A DNA stretch of 64,000 nucleotides from CAYFZR01 sp046760505 [NCBI: Candidatus Hydrothermarchaeota archaeon] (GCA_046760505.1 JBHIEG010000004.1:23111-87110); one strand, 5' to 3'. Positions 42,941 to 52,646 are shown, numbered from the stretch's first letter. Notes: generated by a model from the sequence alone, not told the origin. A program made the numbers and translations.

Positions 42941-44089
42941 ATGGGATTCGCAAAAAGGACAGAGGAGATTTCTCTCTCAGGTATAAGGAAGATGTTCGAA
43001 CTTATTAAAGAGGATACGATAAATCTGGCGCTTGGAGAGCCAGATTTTACAACTCCCAAGCATATATGCGATGCTGCTAAAAATGCATTGAATGCTGGTT
43101 TTACTCACTACACATCAACTTTCGGCATGGAAGAGCTGAGAGAGGCTATTGCAAATAAATTAAAAAAAGATAACAACTTGGATGTGACTTCTGAAAATAT
43201 AATGGTTACCTGCGGAGCGAGTGAGGCTATACTATGCGCAATACTCGCTTTGGTGGAGAAAGGAGACGAAGTAATAATTACGGACCCCGGATTCGTCTCT
43301 TACGATGCATGTGTGAAGATCGCAGAGGGAAAAACCGTTTATCTGCCTGTTTACGAAGAAAACGAATTTTCCATTTCGCTTGAGAGCCTTTCTGAAAAAA
43401 TTACCAAAAGAACTAAGTTACTGATAATAAACTCCCCAAACAATCCAACAGGCTCCGTATTTCCAAAATCAAATCTCAAGGCAATAGCTGACCTAGCAGA
43501 GGATCATGATTTTTTTGTCCTTTCGGATGAGGTTTATGAGAAGATATTGTATGAAGGAGAGCACCACAGCATAGGAAAATGGATACCTGATAGAACAATA
43601 ACAGTAAATGCTTTTTCAAAGACTTATGCCATGACCGGCTGGAGAATAGGATATTTAGCAGCTAGTGAAGAGTTGATGGAGGAGATACTGAAGATACATC
43701 AATATACAAGTGTTTGTGCATCTTCCATTTCACAATTCGCAGCATTGGCAGCATTAAATGGTCCACAGGACTTTGTCTATCAAATGAAAGAAGATTTTCT
43801 CAAGAGAAGGAACTTAATGTTAACTAAAATAAATGAGATAGAGGGCTTTTCTTGTATGAAACCAAAGGGAGCCTTTTATGTCTTTGTGAATGCAAAAGCT
43901 CTGGGAATGCTCTCTACTTCACTCGCTGATTATATATTTGAAGACGCAGGAGTACTAACCGTTCCAGGAATAGCCTTCGGAAAAAATGGAGAAGGGTATT
44001 TAAGAATCTCATACGCTACATCTATGGATAAAATATCCCTAGCTCTAGACCTAATCAAGAAATCTATAGAAAAACTGAGTAAAAAATGA
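42941..44089 (+). CDS. Class I/II PLP-dependent aminotransferase
   Basis: A 382-residue fold-type I aminotransferase of the aspartate/alanine/aromatic group. NLALGEPDFTTPKH near the start, NSPNNPTGSVFPKSNL with the cofactor-binding Asn, SDEVYEKILY, and Lys227 in AFSKTYAMTGWRIGYLA bind PLP; the C-terminal YLRISYATS has the carboxylate-binding arginine. The exact amino acid substrate cannot be set by eye. It lies 9 bases before the M42 peptidase gene, likely an operon. Confidence 0.9.
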   Translation: MGFAKRTEEISLSGIRKMFELIKEDTINLALGEPDFTTPKHICDAAKNALNAGFTHYTSTFGMEELREAIANKLKKDNNLDVTSENIMVTCGASEAILCAILALVEKGDEVIITDPGFVSYDACVKIAEGKTVYLPVYEENEFSISLESLSEKITKRTKLLIINSPNNPTGSVFPKSNLKAIADLAEDHDFFVLSDEVYEKILYEGEHHSIGKWIPDRTITVNAFSKTYAMTGWRIGYLAASEELMEEILKIHQYTSVCASSISQFAALAALNGPQDFVYQMKEDFLKRRNLMLTKINEIEGFSCMKPKGAFYVFVNAKALGMLSTSLADYIFEDAGVLTVPGIAFGKNGEGYLRISYATSMDKISLALDLIKKSIEKLSKK

Positions 44090-44098
44090 GGTGGTGGA

Positions 44099-45148
44099 AT
44101 GTTTGAATTACTCAAAAGACTTTCAGAAGCTCCTGGTTTGTCTAGCAGCGAAGATAACGTAAGAAACATAATTTACGAGGAACTGAAGGGGCATGCAGAC
44201 AAGGTAGAGAAAGATAGATTAGGCAACCTGATTTTCACCAAAGAAGGTAAACCCCCTAAGGTTATGCTAGCGGCTCATATGGATGAAATAGGCTTAATGG
44301 TAAAGTTCATAGACGAAAAAGGATTCGTAAGGTTCATAAAGGTAGGTGGCTTCTACGATCCTTCACTTCTGAATCAGAGAGTGGTGATTCATGGAGAGAA
44401 GGATGTTTATGGAGTCATTGGATCTAAACCTCCTCATTTGCTAAAGGAAGAGGAAAAAAAGAAGGAAATAAAGAGTGAAGACATGTTCATAGACGTTGGT
44501 GCCTTAAGCAGGGAAGATTGCAAGAAACTAGGCATAAAGCACGGAGACCCTATTACACTCGAGAGAGAAATGATCAGACTCGCAAATAACCTTGTTACCG
44601 GCAAGGCATTTGATGATAGAGTTGGCTGCGCAATCTTAATAGAGACTTTTAAAGGTTTAGAGACCGATAATTCTGTCTATGCAGTCTTTACTGTGCAGGA
44701 AGAAGTTGGTTTGAAGGGAGCTACCGTATCGAGTTTCAAGATAAATCCAGATGTTGGAATAGCGATAGATGTAACAACTGCTGGCGATTATCCAGGAATG
44801 AAGGAACATGAGTCTCCCATCTACGTAGGAAAGGGTCCCGCTATAAAGATAGCAGATGGAAGAAGAGAGAGCCTAGGAGGAGGTTTGATTTCCCATCCTT
44901 TGGTTAGACAATTGCTCATAGAAACCGCAAAAGCAGAAAACATTCCACATCAGGTCGAAATACTAGAGGGAGGAACCACAGATGCTACGGCAATACATTT
45001 GTCTAGGGAAGGAGTACCATCTGGAGTACTATCCATACCCACGAGGTATATTCACTCTGCGGTAGAGGTCTTGTCACTTGACGACGTTGAAAATTCCGTA
45101 AAGTTACTCAGAGCCTCTTTGAAGCGAATAAATGAATACTTTAAATAA
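44099..45148 (+). CDS. M42-family metallopeptidase (tetrahedral aminopeptidase-like)
   Basis: A 349-residue M42 peptidase: AAHMDEIGLMVKFID supplies the first zinc ligands, TGKAFDDRVGCAIL the bridging aspartate, TVQEEVGLKGA the catalytic glutamates, IAIDVTTAGDYPG another ligand, and IPTRYIHSAVEV the C-terminal histidine. Such enzymes form dodecameric tetrahedra that trim peptides released by the proteasome. Its stop overlaps the start of the next small gene. Confidence 0.92.
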   Translation: MFELLKRLSEAPGLSSSEDNVRNIIYEELKGHADKVEKDRLGNLIFTKEGKPPKVMLAAHMDEIGLMVKFIDEKGFVRFIKVGGFYDPSLLNQRVVIHGEKDVYGVIGSKPPHLLKEEEKKKEIKSEDMFIDVGALSREDCKKLGIKHGDPITLEREMIRLANNLVTGKAFDDRVGCAILIETFKGLETDNSVYAVFTVQEEVGLKGATVSSFKINPDVGIAIDVTTAGDYPGMKEHESPIYVGKGPAIKIADGRRESLGGGLISHPLVRQLLIETAKAENIPHQVEILEGGTTDATAIHLSREGVPSGVLSIPTRYIHSAVEVLSLDDVENSVKLLRASLKRINEYFK

Positions 45149-45539
45149 AAACTCCAGGAAATCTTTTATGGATGTTCCCAAGTCTATACTAAAGGAAAGG
45201 TGTATGAAGTTATTGAGTATCATAGATCAGAATACAATTCCATATTCAGAATTTGTGAATCTGCTGGAACTGGTTACATTTGACTTAGAGGTAAAAAAAG
45301 AAGTAATCAGGGAGGCACAAGAAAAAGGTATCATAAAAAAAGAAGGGAAACACATAATATTTTGCGTTTCCGAAAAGAGAGAATTTGAACCAAAGATTAT
45401 AAAAAGAGAATTAGAGAATAAGTGTAGAAGATGTGGAAGAAGGATAAAAAACTGCTATTATATAGAATTCTCAGACGGTAGACTGGGTCCATTTGGTTCA
45501 TCGTGTATAAAAAAGTCTGGGCTGTCTACAAAAATATAA
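45132..45539 (+). CDS. Winged-helix-like protein with C-terminal zinc finger, 135 aa
   Basis: Unrecognised family. Residues about 20-85 are helical with a winged-helix look (LSIIDQNTIPYSEFVNLLELV; VIREAQEKGIIKKEG). The C-terminus has CRRCGRRIKNCYYIEFSDGRLGPFGSSC, four cysteines that probably bind zinc. It overlaps the M42 gene by 17 bases and precedes uppS, so it is in the same operon. A role in transcription or translation control is possible. Confidence 0.65.
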   Translation: MNTLNKNSRKSFMDVPKSILKERCMKLLSIIDQNTIPYSEFVNLLELVTFDLEVKKEVIREAQEKGIIKKEGKHIIFCVSEKREFEPKIIKRELENKCRRCGRRIKNCYYIEFSDGRLGPFGSSCIKKSGLSTKI

Positions 45540-45556
45540 TAAAATGGAGAGATAAA

Positions 45557-46324
45557 ATGGTAAGCATCTTATCGCCTATTTACAAGGTGTATGAGTGGAA
45601 ACTGATGCAGGAAGTGAGAAATGGGCCAATACCCAATCATGTTGCAATTATAATGGATGGCAACAGGAGATTTGCAAAGAAACTTGGTATGAAGCCATGG
45701 GACGGTCACGAACTAGGTGCAAACAAACTTGAAGAAGTTTTGGATTGGTGTCTCGAACTTGGTATTAAAGTTGTTACGGTATACGGATTTTCCACTGAAA
45801 ATAAGGGGAGATCACATCCTGAGCTGGATCAGTTGATGAAAATAATCGAAAGAAAGTTTAACGAGGTCTGCAATCATAGCAAAATACACAAAAAGAAGGT
45901 AAGAATAAAGGCGATTGGAAGAATTGAAGAACTACCAGAAGGGGTTAAAAAAGCAATCAAGAAAGCCGAGGAAGCGACAAAAGATTATGATAACTATTTC
46001 CTAAATGTAGCGATACTTTATGGGGGTAGAGGGGAGATAGTAGACGCAGTTAAAAAGATATCAAACGCGGTACTCTCTGGAGAATTGGCACCCGAAGATA
46101 TAGATGAGAAAGTCATAAATAAAAACTTATACACGGCAGGACTTCCAGATCCGGACCTAATAATCAGGACGAGTGGAGAAGAAAGAATAAGCGGCTTCCT
46201 CCTCTGGCAGGCAGCATACAGTGAGTTCTACTTTTGCGATACTTACTGGCCTGTTTTTAGGAAGGTCGATTTCCTAAGGGCACTGCGAACCTATCAGCAG
46301 AGGGAAAGGAGATATGGACTTTAA
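45557..46324 (+). CDS. uppS: Cis-prenyltransferase (polyprenyl diphosphate synthase) UppS
   Basis: A 255-residue cis-prenyltransferase: HVAIIMDGNRRFAKKLG (P-loop Asp and Asn), GHELGANKLEEVLDWC, TVYGFSTENKGRS, LYGGRGEIVDAV, and DLIIRTSGEERISGFLLWQAAYSEFYF with TYWPVF near the end. In archaea it makes the long isoprenoid carrier for glycosylation. ATG 45557 follows GGAGAG; a longer frame from 45503 overlaps the previous gene and is less likely. Confidence 0.93.
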   Translation: MVSILSPIYKVYEWKLMQEVRNGPIPNHVAIIMDGNRRFAKKLGMKPWDGHELGANKLEEVLDWCLELGIKVVTVYGFSTENKGRSHPELDQLMKIIERKFNEVCNHSKIHKKKVRIKAIGRIEELPEGVKKAIKKAEEATKDYDNYFLNVAILYGGRGEIVDAVKKISNAVLSGELAPEDIDEKVINKNLYTAGLPDPDLIIRTSGEERISGFLLWQAAYSEFYFCDTYWPVFRKVDFLRALRTYQQRERRYGL

Positions 46325-46339
46325 GGGGAGTAATGAATC

Positions 46340-47383
46340 ATGAGAAAAAACTTTGCTTTGCTCTCTATCTTGATTCTCTCATTGTTCTTCATTAAACCCT
46401 CAACATCTTTAAATGTAACACTAATCTATGTCAAGGGTTGCCCCTCGTGCGAGAGAGCCTACGAGGTTATGGAAGAAACCAAGATTAAAAATGTAACCTA
46501 TAACGTCATCGATTGGTATGAGGTCCCAGATTTGGTGGCAGAATATGGAGAGAAATGCTGCCCCATGTTAATGATTGGCAATAAGGTTATATCTGCCTCT
46601 GAACTTGAAGAAATGTCTAAACAGGAGATAAGGGATACTTTGGTAAGAGAGGTGATGTATCAGAGGATGAATAAAACTAAACCAAAAGATGAGAGTACCA
46701 TAAGGAAATTCGTTTTGAGTCCATACGTAGTATTTTCTACAGGGTTTCTTGCTGGTTTAAGTCCATGTACCTATGCGGTATGGGTCTTTCTTGTTTCCTA
46801 TCTGATAGCATCCGGAAAGAGGAGACTGCAGATGTTTTATCTGTTAACTGCCTTTTGCCTAGGAATATTTGCCCTCTCAATGTCTCAGGGTTTGTTAATA
46901 TTATTTCTATTCCAGTCTCTACCTGAGTATACGGGAATATTAACCTATATTCTGGCTATATTTACCATTTTCCTCGGTCTATGGTATATAAAAGACTATG
47001 CGAACCCAGAAAGTAGATTATTCAGAACTCCTGATAGTGTTAAGAGGTTGGTCAGCAAATTCACGTTGCGTGCAACCCTCTTATCTGTTTTTCTTTTGGG
47101 ATTCATCTTTAGCCTCGTAAAAGCACCATGTATAAGTGGTGTTTACATAGCAATAGTAAATGCAATAGCAAAAGGACACAATGTAGCGCAGGGAGTGCCA
47201 TTGTTGATATTATACAACATTGGTCAAACCATAGATGATTTCTTGCTTGGAATAGGAACGGTTATAAGTTTGAGCCCAAAAGCATTGGATAAATTTAGAG
47301 AAGAGGAAAGGCCCATATTCAGGCTATTTGCGGGCATACTAATGGTAATCCTCGGAATACTCCTGATAACGGGCATTCTTTAG
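46340..47383 (+). CDS. CcdA-like membrane protein with N-terminal thioredoxin-like domain
   Basis: A 347-residue protein: signal sequence (1-23), an external thioredoxin-like domain of about 75 residues with active-site GCPSC (Cys34/37), and a CcdA/DsbD-like membrane domain of six helices with paired cysteines in GLSPCTYAVWVF and KAPCISGVYIA. It would move reducing power across the membrane to keep thiols reduced, for example for c-type cytochrome assembly (a multiheme cytochrome is encoded at 4.6 kb). Fusion of the receiving thioredoxin to the carrier is convenient and not unusual. Confidence 0.85.
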   Translation: MRKNFALLSILILSLFFIKPSTSLNVTLIYVKGCPSCERAYEVMEETKIKNVTYNVIDWYEVPDLVAEYGEKCCPMLMIGNKVISASELEEMSKQEIRDTLVREVMYQRMNKTKPKDESTIRKFVLSPYVVFSTGFLAGLSPCTYAVWVFLVSYLIASGKRRLQMFYLLTAFCLGIFALSMSQGLLILFLFQSLPEYTGILTYILAIFTIFLGLWYIKDYANPESRLFRTPDSVKRLVSKFTLRATLLSVFLLGFIFSLVKAPCISGVYIAIVNAIAKGHNVAQGVPLLILYNIGQTIDDFLLGIGTVISLSPKALDKFREEERPIFRLFAGILMVILGILLITGIL

Positions 47384-47416
47384 TAGATGAAAATTAAAAT
47401 CTCTTATTTCTCGAAA

Positions 47417-47878
47417 TCAGATATATTCTTCTATCCCCTCGAACAACCTCTCGCAGTAGTAACATCTCAACCTAACCGGTGCTGTGGTTTCGACAAAAAA
47501 TTTGGTTTTGATGGGTTCAGGGTCGTTTGTAATGCAGTCAGGATTTGGACACTTCAAGAATGCTTCTATTGTGGGTGGTAGTGCTACCTTTCTTTTTTCC
47601 ACAACTTTGTAATCTCTGATGATGTTTATAGTGGCTTCTGATGAGATCAGGGCAATTTTATTTACCTCGTCTTCAGCAAGCTCTCTCCCTTCCACCTTTA
47701 CTATGTCCTTTGATCCCATCTTTTCGCTTGGAACGTTCATAGCAACCGAGACTGTAGTCTGGAGAGATCTATGGTCCACGCCCAAGATCTTTAAAACAAT
47801 TAGAGCCTTTCCTTTTTGGATATGATCGATTACAGTTCCATTTCTTATTTTTTTAACCTTTAATTCTTCCTCCATCAA
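47417..47878 (-). CDS. pyrI: Aspartate carbamoyltransferase regulatory chain
   Basis: A 153-residue PyrI: VKKIRNGTVIDHIQKGKALIVLKIL binds nucleotides, IALISSEATINIIRDYKVVEKRKV is the middle part, and the zinc domain uses CPNPDC and CYYC. It gives allosteric CTP/ATP control to PyrB. Its ATG overlaps the pyrB stop (ATGA), and length and order are standard. Confidence 0.95.
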   Translation of the reverse strand: MMEEELKVKKIRNGTVIDHIQKGKALIVLKILGVDHRSLQTTVSVAMNVPSEKMGSKDIVKVEGRELAEDEVNKIALISSEATINIIRDYKVVEKRKVALPPTIEAFLKCPNPDCITNDPEPIKTKFFVETTAPVRLRCYYCERLFEGIEEYI

Positions 47879-48795
47879 AAGTCAACTCCTAAAACAAGAC
47901 AGAGTAAAGCCATTCTTACTATCAACCCGTTAAGGACTTGGTCGAAGTACTTTGCATGTGCTGTACTGTCCAAGGATGGATCTATCTCATCTATTCTTGG
48001 GAGCGGATGCAGGACTATTGCGTCGGTATTTCTTAAAATCTCTGCTGATAACCTGTATGTTCCCTTGACTTTTTCATATTCGCTAGGATCAGCAAATCTT
48101 TCTCTCTGAATTCTCGTCACATATATTACATCAGCATCGACTAATTCCTTTAAATCATGTGTTTGTTTAAGAGATGAATTGTATGACTTTAAATCATTTA
48201 TAACGCTTTCTGGCATCTCCAATCCTTTTGGTGAGATACAGATTATATTTGAATCGTAGTGAGCGAGAGCATAGGCAAGAGAATGAACAGTTCTACCATA
48301 TTTGAGATCTCCTACAAGAGCAATACTCAAACCGTCTATTTTCCCTTTTTCTTTTTTTATTGAATATAAATCTAACAGTGTCTGGGTTGGATGCTGATTT
48401 GCTCCATCTCCTGCATTTATGACAGGTATCTTGGCTACTTCTGCGGCCCATCTTGCCGATCCTTCTTTTGGATGTCTGATTACTATTACGTCCGAGTATT
48501 TCTCAATGGTCTTTATCGTATCCGCGAGTGTTTCGCCCTTCGCTAGGGAAGTAGTTTCCCTTTCCGATATACCAACAACCCTTCCTCCTAGTCTATGCAT
48601 TGCGCTTTCAAAAGAAAAGCGTGTTCTCGTACTTGGTTCAAAGAACAGGCTAGCCAATACCCTTCCCGAGGCAAAATCAAGGTTCTTTTTCGTTTCAATA
48701 ATTTTCTCCATTATTTTGCTTTTATCTAAAATAAGTTCTAGATCTTCTCTTGAAAGATCCCTAATTGAGAGGATATCTCTCCCTAAAAAACTCAT
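47875..48795 (-). CDS. pyrB: Aspartate carbamoyltransferase catalytic chain
   Basis: A 306-residue transcarbamoylase: FFEPSTRTRFSFESAMHRLGG binds carbamoyl phosphate, TTSLAKGETLADTIKTIEKYSDVIVIRHP, NAGDGANQHPTQTLLDLYSI, LVGDLKYGRTVHSLAYAL and HPLPRIDEID complete the active site. It makes carbamoyl aspartate in pyrimidine synthesis together with the downstream PyrI. Confidence 0.96.
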   Translation of the reverse strand: MSFLGRDILSIRDLSREDLELILDKSKIMEKIIETKKNLDFASGRVLASLFFEPSTRTRFSFESAMHRLGGRVVGISERETTSLAKGETLADTIKTIEKYSDVIVIRHPKEGSARWAAEVAKIPVINAGDGANQHPTQTLLDLYSIKKEKGKIDGLSIALVGDLKYGRTVHSLAYALAHYDSNIICISPKGLEMPESVINDLKSYNSSLKQTHDLKELVDADVIYVTRIQRERFADPSEYEKVKGTYRLSAEILRNTDAIVLHPLPRIDEIDPSLDSTAHAKYFDQVLNGLIVRMALLCLVLGVDF

Positions 48796-48844
48796 TTGAG
48801 ACCTCCTTCAGCATTTCTTTTTATAGCCCCTTCGTATAGAATCT

Positions 48845-49105
48845 TCACCATCTCCAGAACAAGAAAAACGCCAACAAGGTAAGTATTAATGCCAGTACAA
48901 GCACAATCTTGGCAGAATCTATATCAGTACCCAATACTATGGGTATTGGTCCGATAAGAATGACTCCTCCACCTTTTACTTCTGATCTCCCCTCTTTTTG
49001 TGCAAAACTACCTTTAGCAATGCTAAATAGGATGCCCGCCGTTATCAGCAAGAAACCTAGGACTAGAAATACTATTCCCAGTCCTATAATGCTAATCCCC
49101 TTCAT
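48845..49105 (-). CDS. DUF131 (TIGR00304-like) small membrane protein
   Basis: An 86-residue protein with two helices (about 5-27 and 63-83) and a central GGGVILIGPIPIVLGTD motif, the DUF131 signature. Such genes are commonly next to secF/secD in euryarchaea, as here (divergent). ATG 49105 follows a GGGGGGAT ribosome-binding region. Function unknown. Confidence 0.8.
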   Translation of the reverse strand: MKGISIIGLGIVFLVLGFLLITAGILFSIAKGSFAQKEGRSEVKGGGVILIGPIPIVLGTDIDSAKIVLVLALILTLLAFFLFWRW

Positions 49106-49189
49106 CGTATCCCCCCAAAGTATAAATAAATAGGATACATGATCACATCCAAATGCTTTATTCCTATTCATGAATCTTATGGTGTTGAG

Positions 49190-50047
49190 ATGGTTGAGAG
49201 ATTCAAGATTCCATATGAAAAACTCATGGTTATTCCAGTTTTCCTTCTGATATCTTCATTATTGATTGTATATTTCCATGGACTCTCTTTAGGTGTTGAT
49301 CTAAAGGGGGGGACAACTGTCACCATTTTACTTTCTGATAACCCCTCCTCTTATGAGATAGAAAGTCTTTTGGAAACCGAACTGAAAATATCTGATGTTG
49401 TGGTCAGAATAACGCAACCTTGGGGAGAAAAAAATAGATACGCTGAGATTGATTTTCCATTAAGTAAAGAAGAATTAGATATGAAAAGAGTGGAGGAGGT
49501 ACTATCAAGGTATGGCACTATTACCGAGTCGGTATCGTTTGGGGCATCTCTAAGCAGATCGTTCGTTGAGCAAGGGAAGAAGGCCATACTAATTGCTTTC
49601 TTTTTTATGGCCGCGGTTGTTTTCATAACCTTTAGAACCATCGTACCGGCCTTTGCAGTTATTTTAGCCGCTTTCTCAGACATCGTTGTTACGCTTGGAG
49701 TTATGAGTCTTTTGAAAATACCTGTTTCTCTGGCATCAATAGCTGCACTGCTCGTGCTAATAGGCTACTCGGTAGATACTGATATATTGTTAACCACACG
49801 CGTTCTGAAAAGAAAAAAAGGCTCCGTAGAAGATAGAATTTGGTCTGCTATGGAAACAGGGTTGACTACGGGCGGAACAACTATTGCTGTCGTCTTAATA
49901 ATGTACTTGATTGCAAAATTCTTGGCTGTTGAGGTAATCGATCAGATTGCGAGTGTTTTGGTAATAGGTTTATTTATAGACATGATAAATACTTGGATAC
50001 AGAATGCATGGATAATCAAGATTTATGCTGAGCGTGGTAAGAGATGA
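49190..50047 (+). CDS. secF: Protein-export membrane protein SecF
   Basis: A 285-residue SecF: one helix, LSLGVDLKGGTTVTILL (the GGT strand of the SecDF family), an external ferredoxin-like domain, and five further helices with SIAALLVLIGYSVDTDILLTTRVL and ETGLTTGGTTIAVVLIM. It assists Sec-dependent translocation using the ion gradient. ATG 49190 has GGTG upstream. SecF precedes SecD, the archaeal order, with a four-base overlap. Confidence 0.95.
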   Translation: MVERFKIPYEKLMVIPVFLLISSLLIVYFHGLSLGVDLKGGTTVTILLSDNPSSYEIESLLETELKISDVVVRITQPWGEKNRYAEIDFPLSKEELDMKRVEEVLSRYGTITESVSFGASLSRSFVEQGKKAILIAFFFMAAVVFITFRTIVPAFAVILAAFSDIVVTLGVMSLLKIPVSLASIAALLVLIGYSVDTDILLTTRVLKRKKGSVEDRIWSAMETGLTTGGTTIAVVLIMYLIAKFLAVEVIDQIASVLVIGLFIDMINTWIQNAWIIKIYAERGKR

Positions 50048-51315
50048 AAGTTGAAGATTTTATTCGTGATACGAAAATTATCATACTTCTTTTGTTTCTG
50101 GCAGGGTCATTCACCCTTATCTTTTCAAAAGGCTTAGTAATGGGTCTTGATCTTCAAGGAGGAACAAGAATCATTGTAGAATTGAAGGAAAAGCCTGAAA
50201 ACAAGACAATGACTCAAGTAAGGGAGGAAGCAATCGATGTTTTGAAAATAAGGTTGAATGCCCTAGGTATTGGAGATATAACTCCGAAACCATGGGGAGA
50301 TCGATTTATTCTAATCGATGCCGCAATAAGGGGAAAAAATGAGAGTCAAATGAGAAAAGAAGCAGAGACCATACTCGGTATTCTGCAGGAAACAGGTGTT
50401 TTTGAGGCAAAAATTGGCAATAAAACTGTATTCACAGGAGAGGACATCGTTCAGGTATTCCCACCACGAGTATCTCAGATTCAAACTGCTGGAGGAACAT
50501 CATTCAGGTGGGAAGTTCCCTTTGCCCTCTCTTCTGAAGGAGCAAGACGTTTTGCAAACCTAACTAAAGATATGGAGAGTTACTACGATCAGAGCGAAGG
50601 AAAGAGATATCTTGTCAAGCCTCTTGATATGTATCTAGATAAATCTCTGGAATCCAGTCCAAGGATCTCCGCAGATTTAGCAGGGAGAATAGAGCAAAGA
50701 GTGGAGATAAGTGGTGTGAATGCTTCTCATAGATTCGCATTAAAAGAAGCAGAGAGAATCAAGTCAATATTGACCTCTGGTCGCCTACCTGTAGAAATAG
50801 AGATCGTGCAGAAAAAAAGCGTTTCACCTAGGCTTGGTGAAGGTTTCATAGAAGCATCAAGAATTATGGGCCTTCTTGCTGTTTTTGTAGTTGCAGCCAT
50901 AGTCTTCGGTAGATATAAAGAAAAGAAGATCGTTGTCCCGATAATTGTTACGTGTATAAGCGAGGTAGTAATAATTTTAGGTTTTGCCTCTTTCATAAGG
51001 TGGAACCTAGACCTTGCATCGATAGGGGGTATAATAGCAGCAGTCGGCACCGGGGTAGATCATCAAATCGTAATAACAGATGAGGTTTTGAGAGGAGAGA
51101 CAAGAAGAACTGCTTACGGTATAAAAAAAGGCATAGATATGGCCTTTTTCATTATCCTTGCTGCTGCGGCAACCACAATTGTTGCAATGATACCGCTTTT
51201 CAGAATTATAGATGTAAGAGGATTTGCCCTGACCACGATAGTTGGGGTGTTTGTCGGCGTGTTTGTAACAAGGCCAGCTTATGCGAGGATCATCGCCATT
51301 TTACTTAAAGAGTAA
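50044..51315 (+). CDS. secD: Protein-export membrane protein SecD
   Basis: A 423-residue SecD of the short archaeal type: VMGLDLQGGTRIIVEL, the external P1 domain with DVLKIRLNALGIGDITPKPWGDRFILIDA, then six helices with LASIGGIIAAVGTGVDHQIVITDEVL and FFIILAAAATTIVAM. The DxxS/T-like membrane acidic residues sit in the VGTGVDHQIV helix. It works with SecF as one unit. Confidence 0.95.
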   Translation: MKVEDFIRDTKIIILLLFLAGSFTLIFSKGLVMGLDLQGGTRIIVELKEKPENKTMTQVREEAIDVLKIRLNALGIGDITPKPWGDRFILIDAAIRGKNESQMRKEAETILGILQETGVFEAKIGNKTVFTGEDIVQVFPPRVSQIQTAGGTSFRWEVPFALSSEGARRFANLTKDMESYYDQSEGKRYLVKPLDMYLDKSLESSPRISADLAGRIEQRVEISGVNASHRFALKEAERIKSILTSGRLPVEIEIVQKKSVSPRLGEGFIEASRIMGLLAVFVVAAIVFGRYKEKKIVVPIIVTCISEVVIILGFASFIRWNLDLASIGGIIAAVGTGVDHQIVITDEVLRGETRRTAYGIKKGIDMAFFIILAAAATTIVAMIPLFRIIDVRGFALTTIVGVFVGVFVTRPAYARIIAILLKE

Positions 51316-51416
51316 AATTACCGTAAAAATATAGACAAAAAAAGAGAGTTGATGGTTGAGAAGCATTGTTAAATGTTGTATAACAAAAAATTAAAATACA
51401 AACCCACATAATTCTT

Positions 51417-52286
51417 ATGACGGTGCATCCAATGAAAACTCACTCGGTAAAGGCAGTAGTTTTCACTTCTCCTTATTGCGTTGTATGTGAGATCCTTGCA
51501 TCTCAGTTGATGGACATTGCCGATGAAATCAAGATTCCGGTTAAGGTATACATGGTTGACGTAGTTGAGGCTCCAGACATGGCAGGGAAATATTGCATAA
51601 GAACTGTTCCAACTACATTTATCGGTGAAGAAAGGTTCGAGGGAACAGTAGACGATGAGGATCTCCGTGAATTACTGACAACTGCATATTGTGAACGTCA
51701 GGCATCTCCAATTGATAAGGATGAGAGGCTTTTTCAGGTGGCAAAATCGTATCCCATGTACTGGTACGAACTTGCGAGCAAGATTAACGTAATGGTCAAA
51801 GACTCGATAAAAAAAAGTATTAAAGGTGAGGAGATGAGAAATATGGGTGATAAGGCTACCATGCATCTCATCAATACCTTAGGACTTTCATTAATTGAAG
51901 AGAGTAAAGGGAGGAAAATAGGACACATTCTGAGAAGATCTGCCAATTTAGTAGCGGATGCTTGTATTGAATCCATTGACCTTGAGAGAGTCGAATCTAT
52001 TGAATCTGAGATTAAAAAATATGCTGAGAGACTGGGATTAGGAAGAATTGAGTTAGTAAAGGAAACCCCTGAAAAGATGATATGCCGTGTTCATGAGTGT
52101 TATCTGTGTGTTTTTTTCAAAGATCAAAAATTTGAGTTAGACTTTCCTTATTGTTTGTGGATGGGCGAGTTTCTTTTAGCAGTTTTCTCCCATGTAGCAG
52201 AAGTTACCACGTTCAAAGAGATTCGGTGCACGGGTATGGGAGATCCGTACTGCGAATTCGAGCTGTATAAAAGAAAGAAAACATGA
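51417..52286 (+). CDS. Thioredoxin-like protein fused to a V4R (4-vinyl reductase) domain
   Basis: Residues 1-95 are thioredoxin-like with active site CVVC (21/24), and VPTTFIGEERFEG as the cis-proline region. Residues about 120-289 match the V4R ligand-binding domain, ending CTGMGDPYCEFELYKR; a CRVHECYLC cysteine pair lies before it. V4R domains bind small hydrophobic molecules and often sit in regulators or the BchJ family. The fusion suggests a redox-linked sensor or carrier. An internal ATG at 51432 is a possible start. Confidence 0.75.
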   Translation: MTVHPMKTHSVKAVVFTSPYCVVCEILASQLMDIADEIKIPVKVYMVDVVEAPDMAGKYCIRTVPTTFIGEERFEGTVDDEDLRELLTTAYCERQASPIDKDERLFQVAKSYPMYWYELASKINVMVKDSIKKSIKGEEMRNMGDKATMHLINTLGLSLIEESKGRKIGHILRRSANLVADACIESIDLERVESIESEIKKYAERLGLGRIELVKETPEKMICRVHECYLCVFFKDQKFELDFPYCLWMGEFLLAVFSHVAEVTTFKEIRCTGMGDPYCEFELYKRKKT

Positions 52287-52393
52287 TTCTTCATATTTCT
52301 ATAACTCTATAAATCTACGAAAAATTTGAAATGCGAAAATTTTAAATAACGATAAGGTCACCGATATACTCGCAAAAATTGATTTAAGGAAGG

Positions 52394-52639
52394 ATGAGTG
52401 GCTTAATGGGGAGTAAACCAAAATTTATCATTACTTGTGACTACTGTAAAAAAGAAACCGATAAAATCGTTGAATGTTACATGTGCGGAAAACTTACCTG
52501 TTTAGATTGCGAAAGAATACTTGCCGGACATTACTCCGATGGAAGACTTTTCGCACATATAGTGTGTCCCTCTTGCAAAGTTGAGGCGACATATCCTAGA
52601 TTCAAGGTTTACGAAGAAAAAGAGGAAAAGGGAAAGTAA
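52394..52639 (+). CDS. Small zinc-finger protein, 81 aa
   Basis: Seven cysteines in CDYCKKE, CYMCGKLTCLDC and CPSC, with two histidines (AGHYSDG; AHIVC), form probably two zinc sites, resembling a B-box or treble-clef pair. The start ATG follows AAGGAAGG. TTTAAATAAC at about 52342 is a TATA candidate. Family not recognised; it converges on the AtpZ-like gene with a 7-base gap. Confidence 0.65.
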   Translation: MSGLMGSKPKFIITCDYCKKETDKIVECYMCGKLTCLDCERILAGHYSDGRLFAHIVCPSCKVEATYPRFKVYEEKEEKGK

Positions 52640-52646
52640 TTCTGAT

